DNA of 64,000 nt, taken from the NCBI RefSeq assembly GCF_001984195.1, contig NZ_MTQN01000011.1, positions 930,001 through 994,000 of the forward strand, in the 5' to 3' direction. Every line of letters begins with the position of its first letter. Positions within the stretch are counted from its first letter, which is position 1. Of this stretch, positions 46,409 through 55,534 are shown one piece after another. The translations under genes were made by a program, and so were the position numbers. Source of the DNA: Kribbella sp. ALI-6-A. GTDB taxonomy: Bacteria > Actinomycetota > Actinomycetes > Propionibacteriales > Kribbellaceae. Below the pieces are notes generated by a model. It made no database searches, was not told where the DNA came from, and saw only the letters and a list, made by a program, of their open reading frames with translations.

Positions 46409-48241
46409 ATGAGCAACCCTCCCGCCGGCTGGTATCCGGACCCCACCGGCCAGCCGGACACCATCCGGTGGTGGAACGGGACGCAGTGGACCAACAAGAC
46501 CGAGCGCGAGACGCCGGACGAGCCCACCCCCGAGCCGGAGGCGACCACCGCCGAGCCGACCACTCCCGAGAGCAGTTCGGGTGGGTCCGACGCGTCCTCG
46601 GGAGCGTCTGGGCGTTCGGCCGAGTCGGCCGCGGGTGCTTCGGGGTCCGGAGGGTGGAGCGCTGGGACGTCTGGGCCTGCTGTATGGGGTCAGACCGGCT
46701 CTGGAGCTGCGGGGGCCGGTGGCTCGACTGGGACTTCCGGTGCTGGTGGTTGGGCCGAGGTCGGGGCTGCGGCTGCCGGGGACGGGCAGAGCGGCGTACA
46801 GGAGACTGGGCGTGATGCCGCTGCTGAGGCTGCGGCCTTCAGTGCTGCGGAGAAGGCCCGCGCTACCTGGACGCAGAAGTTCGCCGGTCCGACCAACTCG
46901 CAGCATTGGACTCAGCAGGCGGCTCCGGAAGCAGGCGACCAGACCAGCGGACCAGATCCGGCCACTGTCACCGGTGACGTGGAGCCGGCGCAGAGTGGCT
47001 GGACGTTGTCTTTGGCAACAGACCCGGCCAGTACGGCGAACGCCGGAACGTCAGCGGGGACAGACACCGCGACGGGTGGGGACGAGAAGCCTCAGTTGTG
47101 GCAGGTGCCGAACGAGACGCCGGGCGACGACTTTCCGGACCACTGGCGGGATCGCGGCGAGCAGCAGTCGGAGCCGGAGCCGGCTACTGGTCAGCAGGGC
47201 CAGTGGGGACCGGTTGCGGCCCAGCAGGGTGCTCCAGTTGCTGGTGAGCAGGGACCGTGGGCGGACCAGCAGACCACTCCGCAGTGGCAGACAGCCGGCC
47301 AGCACAGCGACCCTTGGCACGCGACCCAGACGGCTGGGCCCCAGCATGCGGCGGCCAGCCAGACCGGCACCGCGGTAGGTGCGGGTGGATGGGGTCCGCA
47401 GCAAGGTGGTCCGGCGCAGTGGCAGGCCGCATCGCCTGGCCCGACCGGCGGTGGCAAACGGCAGAAGTCCGGTGGTGACAAGCCGGGCGGTCCGCCCAAG
47501 ACGATGCTGATCGTCGCCGGTGCCGTCGGGTTGGTGCTGATCATCGTGGCCGGCGTGTTCTTCGTCGCCAACCGCGAAGACAAGAAGGTGGCGCCCGAGC
47601 CGACGACCAGCGTGCCGACCGGGACCGCGACCGGTACGCCGAGCCCGTCGCCGACCGCTGCGACGAGCCAGCCGACGACACCGCCCGGCAGCCAGAGCAC
47701 GATCAAGCCCGGCCAGTCCAAGAACCCGAAGCTGCACGAGGGCGCCCGGATCGCCTCCGACGCGATCTCGTTCCCGCGCCAGCGTCCGCCGTGGTCGGAC
47801 CGCAAGCGGCTCGTCCCGCAACTGATCAACTCCAGCGGCCAGTACGTGCTGCTGCAGGAGAACTTCGACGGCAAGAACAGCTGGTACGCCGACGCGTTCG
47901 TCGGCGCGCTCGGCACGTCCGTCCTGTTCAACGGCGACCCGAAGGCGACCGCCGCCGACCTGTCGACGCAGATCCGCAGCTCGATGTACGGCAACATCCC
48001 GGTGCAGTTCAAGTGGGTGCGCGACGGCGCGGTCAAGCGCTCCGGGAAGAACGGCTGGTACTACCAGCAGTCCGTCACCACGACCAGCCCGAAGGTCACC
48101 GCCCGGGTGCTCACGCTGACGGTCGCCGTGTTCGACCTCGGCGACGGCACCGCGGTCGCCTACATCAGCGACATCCCCACCACCCGGCCGGACCTGAGGG
48201 CCGCCGAGGCCCAGATCTTCAAGGGAATCAACGTTGGCTGA
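46409..48241 (+). CDS. DUF2510 membrane protein with extended low-complexity region
   Basis: The 610 aa protein starts with a DUF2510 motif, PPAGWYPDPTGQPDTIRWWNGTQWTNKT. Residues 30-360 are low-complexity Gly/Ser/Ala then Gln/Trp/Pro-rich sequence. A membrane helix lies near 365-388 (MLIVAGAVGLVLIIVAGVFFV). The extracellular part has a Thr/Pro linker and a folded domain of about 170 residues (NSSGQYVLLQENFDGKNSWYADAFVGALG). The same domain ends the next protein, so the two are tandem paralogues. Function is unknown; DUF2510 proteins are commonly cell-surface or secretion related. Confidence 0.8.
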   Translation: MSNPPAGWYPDPTGQPDTIRWWNGTQWTNKTERETPDEPTPEPEATTAEPTTPESSSGGSDASSGASGRSAESAAGASGSGGWSAGTSGPAVWGQTGSGAAGAGGSTGTSGAGGWAEVGAAAAGDGQSGVQETGRDAAAEAAAFSAAEKARATWTQKFAGPTNSQHWTQQAAPEAGDQTSGPDPATVTGDVEPAQSGWTLSLATDPASTANAGTSAGTDTATGGDEKPQLWQVPNETPGDDFPDHWRDRGEQQSEPEPATGQQGQWGPVAAQQGAPVAGEQGPWADQQTTPQWQTAGQHSDPWHATQTAGPQHAAASQTGTAVGAGGWGPQQGGPAQWQAASPGPTGGGKRQKSGGDKPGGPPKTMLIVAGAVGLVLIIVAGVFFVANREDKKVAPEPTTSVPTGTATGTPSPSPTAATSQPTTPPGSQSTIKPGQSKNPKLHEGARIASDAISFPRQRPPWSDRKRLVPQLINSSGQYVLLQENFDGKNSWYADAFVGALGTSVLFNGDPKATAADLSTQIRSSMYGNIPVQFKWVRDGAVKRSGKNGWYYQQSVTTTSPKVTARVLTLTVAVFDLGDGTAVAYISDIPTTRPDLRAAEAQIFKGINVG

Positions 48242-50345
48242 GAACGAACCCCCGCTCCCGCCCCGGCACAGCGCACCCCCACCGGAGCCGCCGCGTCGCC
48301 CGGATGCTTCGTCGGACGCGTCTGGGGGCGGTCCGTCGGATGCGCTCGGGGGTCCGTCGGGAGCGCTCGCAGGTGGTGAGGCGCGTCCGCTCCATGGTGA
48401 TGAGCCTGACGCGCTGGCCGGTGGTCAGTCGGACGCTTTGAGCGGTGGAGCTTCGGACCCGTTGTTCGGACAATCGCCGGCGCCCGCTCCCCCACCTCCA
48501 CCTCCTCTTCGCGCCGACGAGGCACCAACCGCCGGTGCAGCCGCGCAGACACCCGCCAGCGGGCCGGCCCAGCCGAAGCAGCAGCGGCCGAGCGCGCCCA
48601 GCACGCAACCGACTCATCAGCCGAGCGGCGCGCCGCACGTGCCGGCGCAGCCGCCCGGTGCTCCGCAGGCCCAGTCGCAGCAGGTGCAGCAGGTGCAGCC
48701 GCCGCAGCGGGTCGCGGTGCAGCAGCAGCCGGGCGCTCCCGGTCAGCATGCACAGCAGCCCGGCAGTCTCGGAGCGCAAGCCGCGCAACAGAGCAGTCCC
48801 ACCGGGCAGGGGCTCGGCGGGACCGGTCAGCACGCGCAGCAGCCCGGTGGGCCCGGTCAGCAGCCAGGTGGCCGCGGGCCGCAGGGTCAGTCGCCGAGCG
48901 GTGCGGGCCAGCATGCCCAGCAGCAGGCGCCGTACGGGCGACCGCCGCAGCAGGGTCCGCAGGGGCCAGGGCAGTACGGACCCGGGCCGCAGGGGCCAGG
49001 GCAGTACGGGCCGCAGGCGCAAGGGCCCGGACAGGCAGTGGGCCCGCAGGGACCTCGTGGACCCGTGGGGCCGGTTGGCGGTGCACCGCATGCTCCGCAG
49101 GGGCCTGGTTCTGCTGTGCCGTACGGGCAGCTTCCGCTGCAGCAGGAGCAGGGGTCTGCGCCGCAAGGCGGTCCGCATGGACCGTGGCAGGCTGGACCGC
49201 AGGGACCTTCGCAGGGTGGACCGCTGGGACCTTCGCAGGGTGGACCGCAGGGACCCTGGCAAGTTGGACCGCACGGACCTTCGCAGTACGGCGAGCCGCA
49301 AGGACTCCCGTCAGGTGCACAGGGACCGCAGCACGGAGGTCCCCAGGGGCCCGATCCGCGCGGGCCGCGACCACACACGCACGGGGCGCAGGAGCCTGGC
49401 ACCCCGGGAGTCGCGCCGCAGGAGCCTGGCACCCCGGAAGCCCCGCCGCAGGAGCCTGATGTTCTTGGCCAGCCGCAAGGAGCGTCCGCAGCGGGGGCTC
49501 ACCGGCTCGGATCCACCACCACCGGCCGGCGCGCGGCGCGCGGCGGATGGCAGGAGCAGCACGTCACACCGCCCGATGACAGCGGAGACGACGACTCCTA
49601 CGGCGTCGTCACGCGCCCGCCCGGTGGCAACGTCCACCGCGCCCGCCTGATCGGCGCCGTGGCCCTGGTGCTCGTCGCCGCGTTGACGACCGCGTTCAGC
49701 GTGTCGTGGTTGTGGTCGAACGCCGCCGCGGTGTCGCCGGTCGACGTACCGGCGGGAACGGCGGGCGACGTGAAGACGATCAGCCCGTCCCTGCCGCCTT
49801 CACCGACGCCGACGCCGGAGGGCAAGGTGATCGGTGGGCTGTTCTACACCGGCACGCTCGACACGATGCCGATGATGTCGTCGGCCTGGAAGTCGTCCTC
49901 CGACCGTGCCGGGCTGGCTGCCGGTGCGGGCAGCTATCTCGCCGTGCACGAGAACTACGACGGCAAGGCCGACTGGGTGAGCTACGTCGGCTTCGGCAGT
50001 CTGAGCAAGTCGATCCCGTTCACCAACACCCCGGCCGGTCTCAAGGACGCCACCATCAAGGCCACCACCAACGCCCTGGTCGCCCTCTACGACCCGAACG
50101 TGAAGCTGATCGGCAAGGCCACCCACCGGCCGATCACCGTCGCCGGGCACCAGGGCCACGAACTGACGATCAAGGTCGACGTGCGCAAGCCCAAGCTGCC
50201 CGAGACCTTCTCGACGGTGATGGTCGCGGTGATCGACCGCGGCGACGGTACGGCGGTGGTTTCCGTCGCGGACATCGCCGGCTCCACGCCGCAGTGGCTC
50301 CCGGTCTGGCGTACGGCGGTGTCCCAGATCGAGTTCGGCGACTGA
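48234..50345 (+). CDS. Collagen-like repeat membrane protein, paralogue of the DUF2510 protein
   Basis: The 703 aa product starts at a TTG with AAGGGA seven bases upstream and overlaps the previous gene by 8 bases. Residues 1-465 are Gln/Pro/Gly-rich, with many GPQ, GPG and QGP triplets (for example PQGPGQYGPGPQGPGQYG) reminiscent of collagen-like sequences, most regular at 220-410. A membrane helix lies near 468-490. The extracellular domain (about 535-703, AVHENYDGKADWVSYVGFGSL) matches that of the upstream protein. It lacks the DUF2510 motif. Function unknown; a surface or adhesion role is speculative. Confidence 0.75.
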   Translation: MAENEPPLPPRHSAPPPEPPRRPDASSDASGGGPSDALGGPSGALAGGEARPLHGDEPDALAGGQSDALSGGASDPLFGQSPAPAPPPPPPLRADEAPTAGAAAQTPASGPAQPKQQRPSAPSTQPTHQPSGAPHVPAQPPGAPQAQSQQVQQVQPPQRVAVQQQPGAPGQHAQQPGSLGAQAAQQSSPTGQGLGGTGQHAQQPGGPGQQPGGRGPQGQSPSGAGQHAQQQAPYGRPPQQGPQGPGQYGPGPQGPGQYGPQAQGPGQAVGPQGPRGPVGPVGGAPHAPQGPGSAVPYGQLPLQQEQGSAPQGGPHGPWQAGPQGPSQGGPLGPSQGGPQGPWQVGPHGPSQYGEPQGLPSGAQGPQHGGPQGPDPRGPRPHTHGAQEPGTPGVAPQEPGTPEAPPQEPDVLGQPQGASAAGAHRLGSTTTGRRAARGGWQEQHVTPPDDSGDDDSYGVVTRPPGGNVHRARLIGAVALVLVAALTTAFSVSWLWSNAAAVSPVDVPAGTAGDVKTISPSLPPSPTPTPEGKVIGGLFYTGTLDTMPMMSSAWKSSSDRAGLAAGAGSYLAVHENYDGKADWVSYVGFGSLSKSIPFTNTPAGLKDATIKATTNALVALYDPNVKLIGKATHRPITVAGHQGHELTIKVDVRKPKLPETFSTVMVAVIDRGDGTAVVSVADIAGSTPQWLPVWRTAVSQIEFGD

Positions 50346-50361
50346 ACCCAGGACGGCAAGA

Positions 50362-50394
50362 AAGGCGCCCGCTCCACAAAGGAGCGGGCGCCTT
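50362..50394. terminator. Bidirectional terminator between the collagen-like gene and trpD
   Basis: AAGGCGCCCGCTCC (50362-50375) and GGAGCGGGCGCCTT (50381-50394) form a perfect 14-base stem with loop ACAAA. It lies between convergent genes and can serve both. Confidence 0.85.
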
Positions 50395-50435
50395 CGACGT
50401 CTGACGGATCTGACCGCCGACCGGTGAGGCCGAGC

Positions 50436-51482
50436 TCAGCCGCGGACTTCCAGGCAGATCGCGATCCACCGCTCCAGCACGTCCTTGGCCGCGCCCGAGT
50501 CGATCGCCTCGGCGGCCCGGTCCATCCCGGCCCGGATCCGTGTCTGCACGGTTCCCGGCTGCGCGTCGTACGCCGCCAGCGCGGCACCGGCGTTGAGCAG
50601 CACGACATCGCGGACCGGTCCGGTCTCGCCGTCCAGCAGGGCCCGGACGACCTTCGCGTTGTACGCCGCGTCGCCGCCGCGCAGGGCTCCGGTCGGCACC
50701 GGCTCGATTCCCAGCTCGCGCGGATCGACCGTCACCGGCCCTTCGACCGTTCCGCCACCGACCGACCAGACCTGCGACGTCGTCATCGTGGTCAGCTCGT
50801 CGAGCCCGTCGTCGCCGTGGAAGACCAGCGCGTCGATCCCGCGTCGGGCCAGCACACCGGCCATCAACCCGGCGATCCGACTGTCCCCGACGCCGACCGC
50901 CTGGGCCGACGGGTTGCCCGGGTTCGCCAGCGGGCCGAGGAAGTTGAACGTCGTCGGTACGCCGAGCTCGCGGCGCGGGACGGCCGCGTGCCGCAGCGCC
51001 GGGTGGAACGCCGGCGCGAAGCAGAACGTGATCCCGGCCCGCTCCCCCACCGCGGCCACCTGGTCGGCGGTCAGGTCGAGCGGAATGCCCAGCTCCTCCA
51101 GGACGTCGGCCGCGCCGCACGCCGACGAGGCCGCACGGTTGCCGTGCTTGAGGATCTTCGCCCCGGCTCCGGCCGCGACGATCGCCGACATGGTGGAGAT
51201 GTTCACAGTGTGGGCTTGGTCACCGCCGGTGCCGACGACGTCCAGCGTGCGGCCGGACACCGACAGCCGGGTCGCGAAGTCGCGCATCGTCGTGACCAGG
51301 CCCTCGACCTCGGCGACCGTCTCGCCCTTGGAGCGCAGCGCGACGACGAACCCGGCCAGCTGGGCCGGGGAGGCCGCGCCGGACAGGATCTGCTCCATCG
51401 CCCAGGCAGTGGCCGTGCCGTCGAGGTCCTCGTGCCGCAGCAGCGGGTTGAGCACCTGCGGCCAGGTGAAAGAGCTGGTCAT
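50436..51482 (-). CDS. trpD: Anthranilate phosphoribosyltransferase
   Basis: The 348 aa enzyme transfers ribose phosphate from PRPP to anthranilate in tryptophan synthesis. The PRPP-binding GTGGDQAHTVNIST and KHGNRAASSACGAADVLEELG motifs are complete, as is FLGPLANPGNPSAQAVGVGD. It is detached from other trp genes, as in Streptomyces and mycobacteria, where it sits between a regulator-like gene and the qcr/cta cluster. The upstream gene ends seven bases before its start. A strong terminator lies downstream. Confidence 0.96.
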   Translation of the reverse strand: MTSSFTWPQVLNPLLRHEDLDGTATAWAMEQILSGAASPAQLAGFVVALRSKGETVAEVEGLVTTMRDFATRLSVSGRTLDVVGTGGDQAHTVNISTMSAIVAAGAGAKILKHGNRAASSACGAADVLEELGIPLDLTADQVAAVGERAGITFCFAPAFHPALRHAAVPRRELGVPTTFNFLGPLANPGNPSAQAVGVGDSRIAGLMAGVLARRGIDALVFHGDDGLDELTTMTTSQVWSVGGGTVEGPVTVDPRELGIEPVPTGALRGGDAAYNAKVVRALLDGETGPVRDVVLLNAGAALAAYDAQPGTVQTRIRAGMDRAAEAIDSGAAKDVLERWIAICLEVRG

Positions 51483-51489
51483 CGCCGGA

Positions 51490-51906
51490 TCAGGTCGTCG
51501 CGGGCAGCGACGCGACCCGCTGGCGCAGCAGGCCGGCGGTGACCTCGGCGAGCCGGACCGGGTCGATCGGGTGCGAGACCGCGGCCTCGGCGCGCGACCA
51601 GGTGGCCAGCCAGGCGTCCTGCGGACGGCCGGTGATCACCAGGATCGGCGGGCAGCGGAAGATCTCGTCCTTCAGCTGCCGGGCGATGCCCATGCCGCCG
51701 GCCGGAACGGCTTCGCCGTCCAGGATGGCCAGGTCGATGCCGCCCTTGTCCATGGTCTTGATCACGGCCGGCTCGGTCGCGCACTCGAAGTACTCGAGCT
51801 CGGGCAGGTCGGCGGCGGGCCGCTTGCCCAGGGCCAGCCGGACGGACTCCCGCGTCGTACGGTCGTCGCTGTAGACCAGCACCTTCAGCGGACGCTCTGA
51901 ACTCAT
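51490..51906 (-). CDS. Receiver-like (CheY fold) protein
   Basis: The 138 aa product resembles a response-regulator receiver domain. It has VLVYSDDRTTRESV at the acidic pocket, LAILDGE with the phosphoacceptor-equivalent Asp, ILVITGR with the Thr and SHPIDPVRL where the conserved Lys is replaced by His. No output domain follows. The altered acidic and Lys positions suggest a phosphorylation-independent role. Similar proteins precede trpD in actinomycetes. Function unknown. Likely co-transcribed with trpD. Confidence 0.7.
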   Translation of the reverse strand: MSSERPLKVLVYSDDRTTRESVRLALGKRPAADLPELEYFECATEPAVIKTMDKGGIDLAILDGEAVPAGGMGIARQLKDEIFRCPPILVITGRPQDAWLATWSRAEAAVSHPIDPVRLAEVTAGLLRQRVASLPATT

Positions 51907-51953
51907 CGCTTCATCCCAAGCTCTGTGTGGACCGGCAGATGTCACCGCGCATG

Positions 51954-52871
51954 CTACCGGGGTCCCTGGCCGGCTCTGCGCGCCTGTTCGTCCAACCGGT
52001 CCAGCCGGCGGTCCTCCCGCCGCGCTTCCCGCTGCGACTGTCGCACCCACTGGACGAAAAGCACGCCGAAGAAGATGATCCCGACGATGTCGCCGGAGCC
52101 CCAGAGCAGACCGCCGGCGATGTACTGGTCACGCAGGGGCGAGGGCGGCCACGGCCGGGCGAAGGCGGTGTACCAGTCCTCGGCGATCAGCCGGTTGGCC
52201 GACATGATCGTGATCCCGAGGAACGCGTGGAACGGCAGCGTCAGGAAGGTCAGGATCAGCCGGAACGGGTAGATCACCCGGCCGGGCACCGGGTCCAGGC
52301 CCAGCAGCGGCCAGAAGAACAGCGCGCCGACCGCGATGAAGTGGAAGTGCAGCAGGTCGTGCAGGACCGCCGAGCGCAGCGTCGCGTCGTACCAGTCGCT
52401 GAAGTAGAGCGCCCAGGGGCTCAGCACGAACAGCGTGAAGCCGATCATCGGGAAGCAGATCACCTTCGCGAACCGCGAGTGCAGTACGGCGAGCAGCCAG
52501 CCGCGGGGCCGCAGCGGAAGAGTGCGCAGAGCCAGCGTCACCGGAGCCCCGAGCGCCAGCGCGAGCGGGGTCAGCATCGACAGGATCATGTGCTGGGCCA
52601 TGTGCACGCTGAGCAGCACGGTGTCGTAGGTGCCGAGCGCCGACTGGGTGGCGATCACCGCACTGCCCAGACCGAGGCCGACGAAGGCGAACGTGCGGCC
52701 CTTCGACCATTTGTCGCCGCGCGCGTGCAGGCGGTGCACGCCGTACAGGTAGAGCGCGCCGATGACCAGGAGCACGGTCAGCAGCACCGGTTCGAAGGTC
52801 CAAGCGGTCAGCAGCCGCAGCGGTGTGAGCGGCTCGATCTGATCGCCGGGTCCGGCGTGGAGGGGAAGCAC
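51954..52871 (-). CDS. Cytochrome c oxidase assembly protein (CtaG-type, Caa3_CtaG family)
   Basis: The 305 aa protein has seven or more membrane helices and the family pattern. SVHMAQHMILSMLTPLALALGAPVTL carries the conserved His, HDLLHFHFIAVGALFFWPLLGLDP follows, and the end is RLIAEDWYTAFARPWPPSPLRDQYIAGGLLW. It helps copper insertion into, or assembly of, the aa3-type oxidase encoded by ctaE and its partners. The GTG at 52871 is preceded by TACTGT and six bases, matching a leaderless promoter; an ATG at 52904 is an alternative. It is divergent from ctaE. Confidence 0.87.
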   Translation of the reverse strand: MLPLHAGPGDQIEPLTPLRLLTAWTFEPVLLTVLLVIGALYLYGVHRLHARGDKWSKGRTFAFVGLGLGSAVIATQSALGTYDTVLLSVHMAQHMILSMLTPLALALGAPVTLALRTLPLRPRGWLLAVLHSRFAKVICFPMIGFTLFVLSPWALYFSDWYDATLRSAVLHDLLHFHFIAVGALFFWPLLGLDPVPGRVIYPFRLILTFLTLPFHAFLGITIMSANRLIAEDWYTAFARPWPPSPLRDQYIAGGLLWGSGDIVGIIFFGVLFVQWVRQSQREARREDRRLDRLDEQARRAGQGPR

Positions 52872-52877
52872 TCTCCC

Positions 52878-52883
52878 ACAGTA
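52878..52883 (-). promoter_or_regulatory. -10 element of the ctaG-type gene (leaderless)
   Basis: TACTGT on the minus strand ends six bases before the GTG at 52871. Confidence 0.45.
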
Positions 52884-52941
52884 GAAACAGCAAAGCGCCG
52901 ACATGCATGGGGGTGGGCGTGCTGTCAGATACCTCGACCGA

Positions 52942-52947
52942 CATAAT
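52942..52947 (+). promoter_or_regulatory. -10 element of the ctaE-qcrCAB operon (leaderless)
   Basis: CATAAT ends six bases before the GTG at 52954 with no ribosome binding site between. The operon for oxidase subunit III and the bc1 complex would thus begin at its start codon. Confidence 0.55.
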
Positions 52948-52953
52948 GACCGC

Positions 52954-53616
52954 GTGGCCACTGCAACCGCGCTCCCAGCGTCCCGTGAACACGGACACCA
53001 CGACCGTCCCAGCATGGTCAGTGTCGGCACGATCGTCTGGCTCTCGAGCGAACTGATGTTCTTCGCCGCCCTCTTCGCGGCGTACTTCACGATCCGGTCG
53101 GTGACGACCGCCGCCGCGGCACCGGGCGTCGAAACGCTGTGGGACAGCTCCACAGCGCTTCTGAACATCCCGTTCGCGGCGATCAACACCACGATCCTGG
53201 TGTTGTCGTCGTTCACCTGCCAGTTCGGCGTCTTCGCCGCCGAGCACGGCCGGGTCGGCCGGACCGGTTCGGTGCTGAACGTCCGCTCCTGGGGCATGCG
53301 TGAGTGGTTCATCCTCACGTACCTGATGGGCGCGGTCTTCATCGCCGGCCAGGTGACCGAGTACGCCACGCTGATCCACGAGGGTATGACTATCGCCTCG
53401 TCGCCGTACGGATCTGTGTTCTACCTGACCACCGGCTTCCACGGTCTGCACGTGACCGGCGGTCTGATCGCTTTCGTGTACGTGCTCGCGAGGACGTACA
53501 TGGCTCGCAAGTTCACCCACGAACAGGCCGTCTCGGCGATCGTCGTGTCGTACTACTGGCACTTCGTCGACGTCGTCTGGATCGCCCTGTTCGCGACCAT
53601 CTACCTGCTCAAATGA
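52954..53616 (+). CDS. ctaE: Cytochrome c oxidase subunit III
   Basis: The 220 aa product is subunit III of the aa3-type terminal oxidase. It begins VGTIVWLSSELMFFAALFAAYFTIR and has five membrane helices. The TTGFHGLHVTGGLIAFVYVLAR and YYWHFVDVVWIALFATIYLL segments are family signatures. The gene starts the ctaE-qcrC-qcrA-qcrB operon known from actinobacteria, whose products form a bc1-aa3 supercomplex. The GTG at 52954 is chosen on the leaderless -10. The stop overlaps qcrC as ATGA. Confidence 0.96.
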   Translation: MATATALPASREHGHHDRPSMVSVGTIVWLSSELMFFAALFAAYFTIRSVTTAAAAPGVETLWDSSTALLNIPFAAINTTILVLSSFTCQFGVFAAEHGRVGRTGSVLNVRSWGMREWFILTYLMGAVFIAGQVTEYATLIHEGMTIASSPYGSVFYLTTGFHGLHVTGGLIAFVYVLARTYMARKFTHEQAVSAIVVSYYWHFVDVVWIALFATIYLLK

Positions 53617-54479
53617 GTGAGAAGAGACTTTCCTTGTCACCGGCGCGCTTCCTGTCTGCGCGACGACGGCACCGGTCAGCCGGCCTCGTCGTGCTCCTGT
53701 TCGGCCTGTTGGCAGTGGGGACGGCGTACTCCGCCTTCGCCCCTGACAACGCTGTCGCCGACAACTCGGCCCAGTCACAGCAGATCGAAGAGGGCAAGAA
53801 GCTCTTCGCGGTCGGCTGTGCCAGCTGCCACGGCCTGAACGCCGAGGGCGGCAGCAACGGCGAGGGCGACCTGGCCGGCCCGTCGCTGATCGGCGTCGGC
53901 GCGGCCGCGGTCGACTTCCAGGTCGGTACCGGCCGGATGCCGGCCATGCAGCCGGGTGCCCAGATCCCGCGCAAGGCCCCGACGTACACCCCGGAGGAGA
54001 TCGAGGCCCTGGCCGCGTACGTCGCGTCGCTGGCGCCCGGTCCGGCGGTCCCGGCCTCGGAGTCCTACGACATCAGCAAGGCCACCGACGAGCAGGTCAC
54101 CCGCGGTGGCGAGCTGTTCCGGACCAACTGCACGGCGTGCCACAACTTCGCCGGCAAGGGTGGCGCGCTGCCCAACGGCCGCTACGCGCCGTCGCTGATG
54201 GGTGTCGACCCCAAGCACATCTACGAGGCGATGCTGACCGGCCCGCAGCAGATGCCGGTCTTCTCCGACCAGGTGCTGCAGCCCGACGACAAGCGCGACA
54301 TCATCGCGTACCTGAACGCGCTGCAGGAGCAGAAGGACCCGGGTGGCTTCGGTCTGGGCCGGCTCGGTCCGGTCTCCGAGGGTCTGTGGGGCTGGCTGGT
54401 CGGGATCGGCCTGCTGGTCGGCGTAGCGGTCTGGATCGGCGCCAAGGGCGTCAAGGCCAAGGGAGCGAAGGCCGAATGA
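53613..54479 (+). CDS. qcrC: Cytochrome bc1 complex diheme cytochrome c subunit
   Basis: The 288 aa protein has an N-terminal signal/anchor helix (about 22-42). Two c-type heme sites, CASCH and CTACH, lie in two cytochrome c domains with Met ligands (GRMPAMQP, QQMPVFSD). A C-terminal membrane helix (LWGWLVGIGLLVGVAVWIGA) is followed by a basic tail. It is the diheme c1 replacement in actinobacteria, which passes electrons directly to the aa3 oxidase without soluble cytochrome c. It overlaps both neighbours by ATGA, so the operon is translationally coupled. Confidence 0.97.
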   Translation: MSEKRLSLSPARFLSARRRHRSAGLVVLLFGLLAVGTAYSAFAPDNAVADNSAQSQQIEEGKKLFAVGCASCHGLNAEGGSNGEGDLAGPSLIGVGAAAVDFQVGTGRMPAMQPGAQIPRKAPTYTPEEIEALAAYVASLAPGPAVPASESYDISKATDEQVTRGGELFRTNCTACHNFAGKGGALPNGRYAPSLMGVDPKHIYEAMLTGPQQMPVFSDQVLQPDDKRDIIAYLNALQEQKDPGGFGLGRLGPVSEGLWGWLVGIGLLVGVAVWIGAKGVKAKGAKAE

Positions 54480-55534
54480 GCGACAAGTCCAACCTGCCCG
54501 CCGTGAGCGGGGACGACGACCACGGCCACGGCGCCGTGGAGCTGTCCGAGCCGATCGCGGATCCGGGTATCGAGCCGCACGAGCTGCGCATCACCGACAT
54601 CGACCCGAAGGCCGCCGACCGCGCCGAGCGGCAGGTCGCGACGATGTTCGCGCTGGCCGGCCTGCTCTCGCTCGGTGCCTGTGTCGCGTACTTCGCGATC
54701 CCGCGCGACGCGATCGTGGAGTTCGGCCCGCTGTCGGGCAACGCCAACAACATGGCGCTGGGCCTGTGCCTGGGCCTGGCGCTGTTCCTGATCGGCGCCG
54801 GGGCGATCCAGTGGGCCAAGAAGCTGATGGTCGACACCGAGATCGTCGAGCTGCGCCACCCGGCCGGCTCCTCGCCCGAGCAGCGCGCGGACATCATCGA
54901 GGGCTTCCAGACTGGCGCCGCCGAGTCCGGGTTCGGCCGCCGCAAGCTGATCCGCAGCTCGCTGATCGGCGCGATGGCGCTGCTCGGCCTGCCGGCCATC
55001 GTGCTGCTGCGCGACCTGGGCCCCGCCCCGGGTCGCAAGCTCTACAACACGATCTGGGCCCAGGGCATCCGCGTCGTCAACGACGTCACCCTGCGCCCGA
55101 TCAAGCCGTCCGACCTGGTCGTCGGTCAGCTCGTCAACGCCGCTCCCGCGAACCTGGCCCCGATCCAGGAGGAGAGCGCTGTCGAGTACCAGAACGAGAA
55201 GGCCAAGGCCGCGGTGATCGTGGTCCGGATCGCTCCGAACGAGATCCGTACGCCGGCCGGCCGCGAGAACTGGGGTGTCGACGGCATCCTGTGCTACTCC
55301 AAGATCTGCACCCACGTCGGGTGCCCGATCTCGCTGTACGAGCAGACCACCCACCACGTGCTCTGCCCGTGCCACCAGTCGACCTTCGACCTGGCCGACG
55401 GCGCCAAGGTCATCTTCGGCCCGGCCGCCCGTCCGCTGCCCCAGCTACCCTTGGCAGTGGACGCCGAGGGCTACCTGGTCGCGCAGAGCGGCTTCACCGA
55501 ACCGGTCGGCCCGAGCTTCTGGGAACGAGGGTGA
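54476..55534 (+). CDS. qcrA: Cytochrome bc1 complex Rieske iron-sulfur subunit
   Basis: The 352 aa protein has three N-terminal membrane helices (about 60-80, 95-118, 155-172), as usual in actinobacteria. The Rieske domain has CTHVGC and CPCHQSTFD, which ligate the [2Fe-2S] cluster by two Cys and two His. It takes electrons from menaquinol to the diheme QcrC. The His-rich N-terminus DDDHGHG precedes the first helix. Start ATG overlaps qcrC, and its stop overlaps the possible qcrB GTG. Confidence 0.97.
   Translation: MSDKSNLPAVSGDDDHGHGAVELSEPIADPGIEPHELRITDIDPKAADRAERQVATMFALAGLLSLGACVAYFAIPRDAIVEFGPLSGNANNMALGLCLGLALFLIGAGAIQWAKKLMVDTEIVELRHPAGSSPEQRADIIEGFQTGAAESGFGRRKLIRSSLIGAMALLGLPAIVLLRDLGPAPGRKLYNTIWAQGIRVVNDVTLRPIKPSDLVVGQLVNAAPANLAPIQEESAVEYQNEKAKAAVIVVRIAPNEIRTPAGRENWGVDGILCYSKICTHVGCPISLYEQTTHHVLCPCHQSTFDLADGAKVIFGPAARPLPQLPLAVDAEGYLVAQSGFTEPVGPSFWERG

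Noticed and set aside
48780..49450. Tandem DNA repeats mistaken for a CRISPR array
   Set aside because: The repeats are short, imperfect and in frame, encoding G-P-Q-rich triplets of a protein. There are no constant repeats with unique spacers, and no cas genes.
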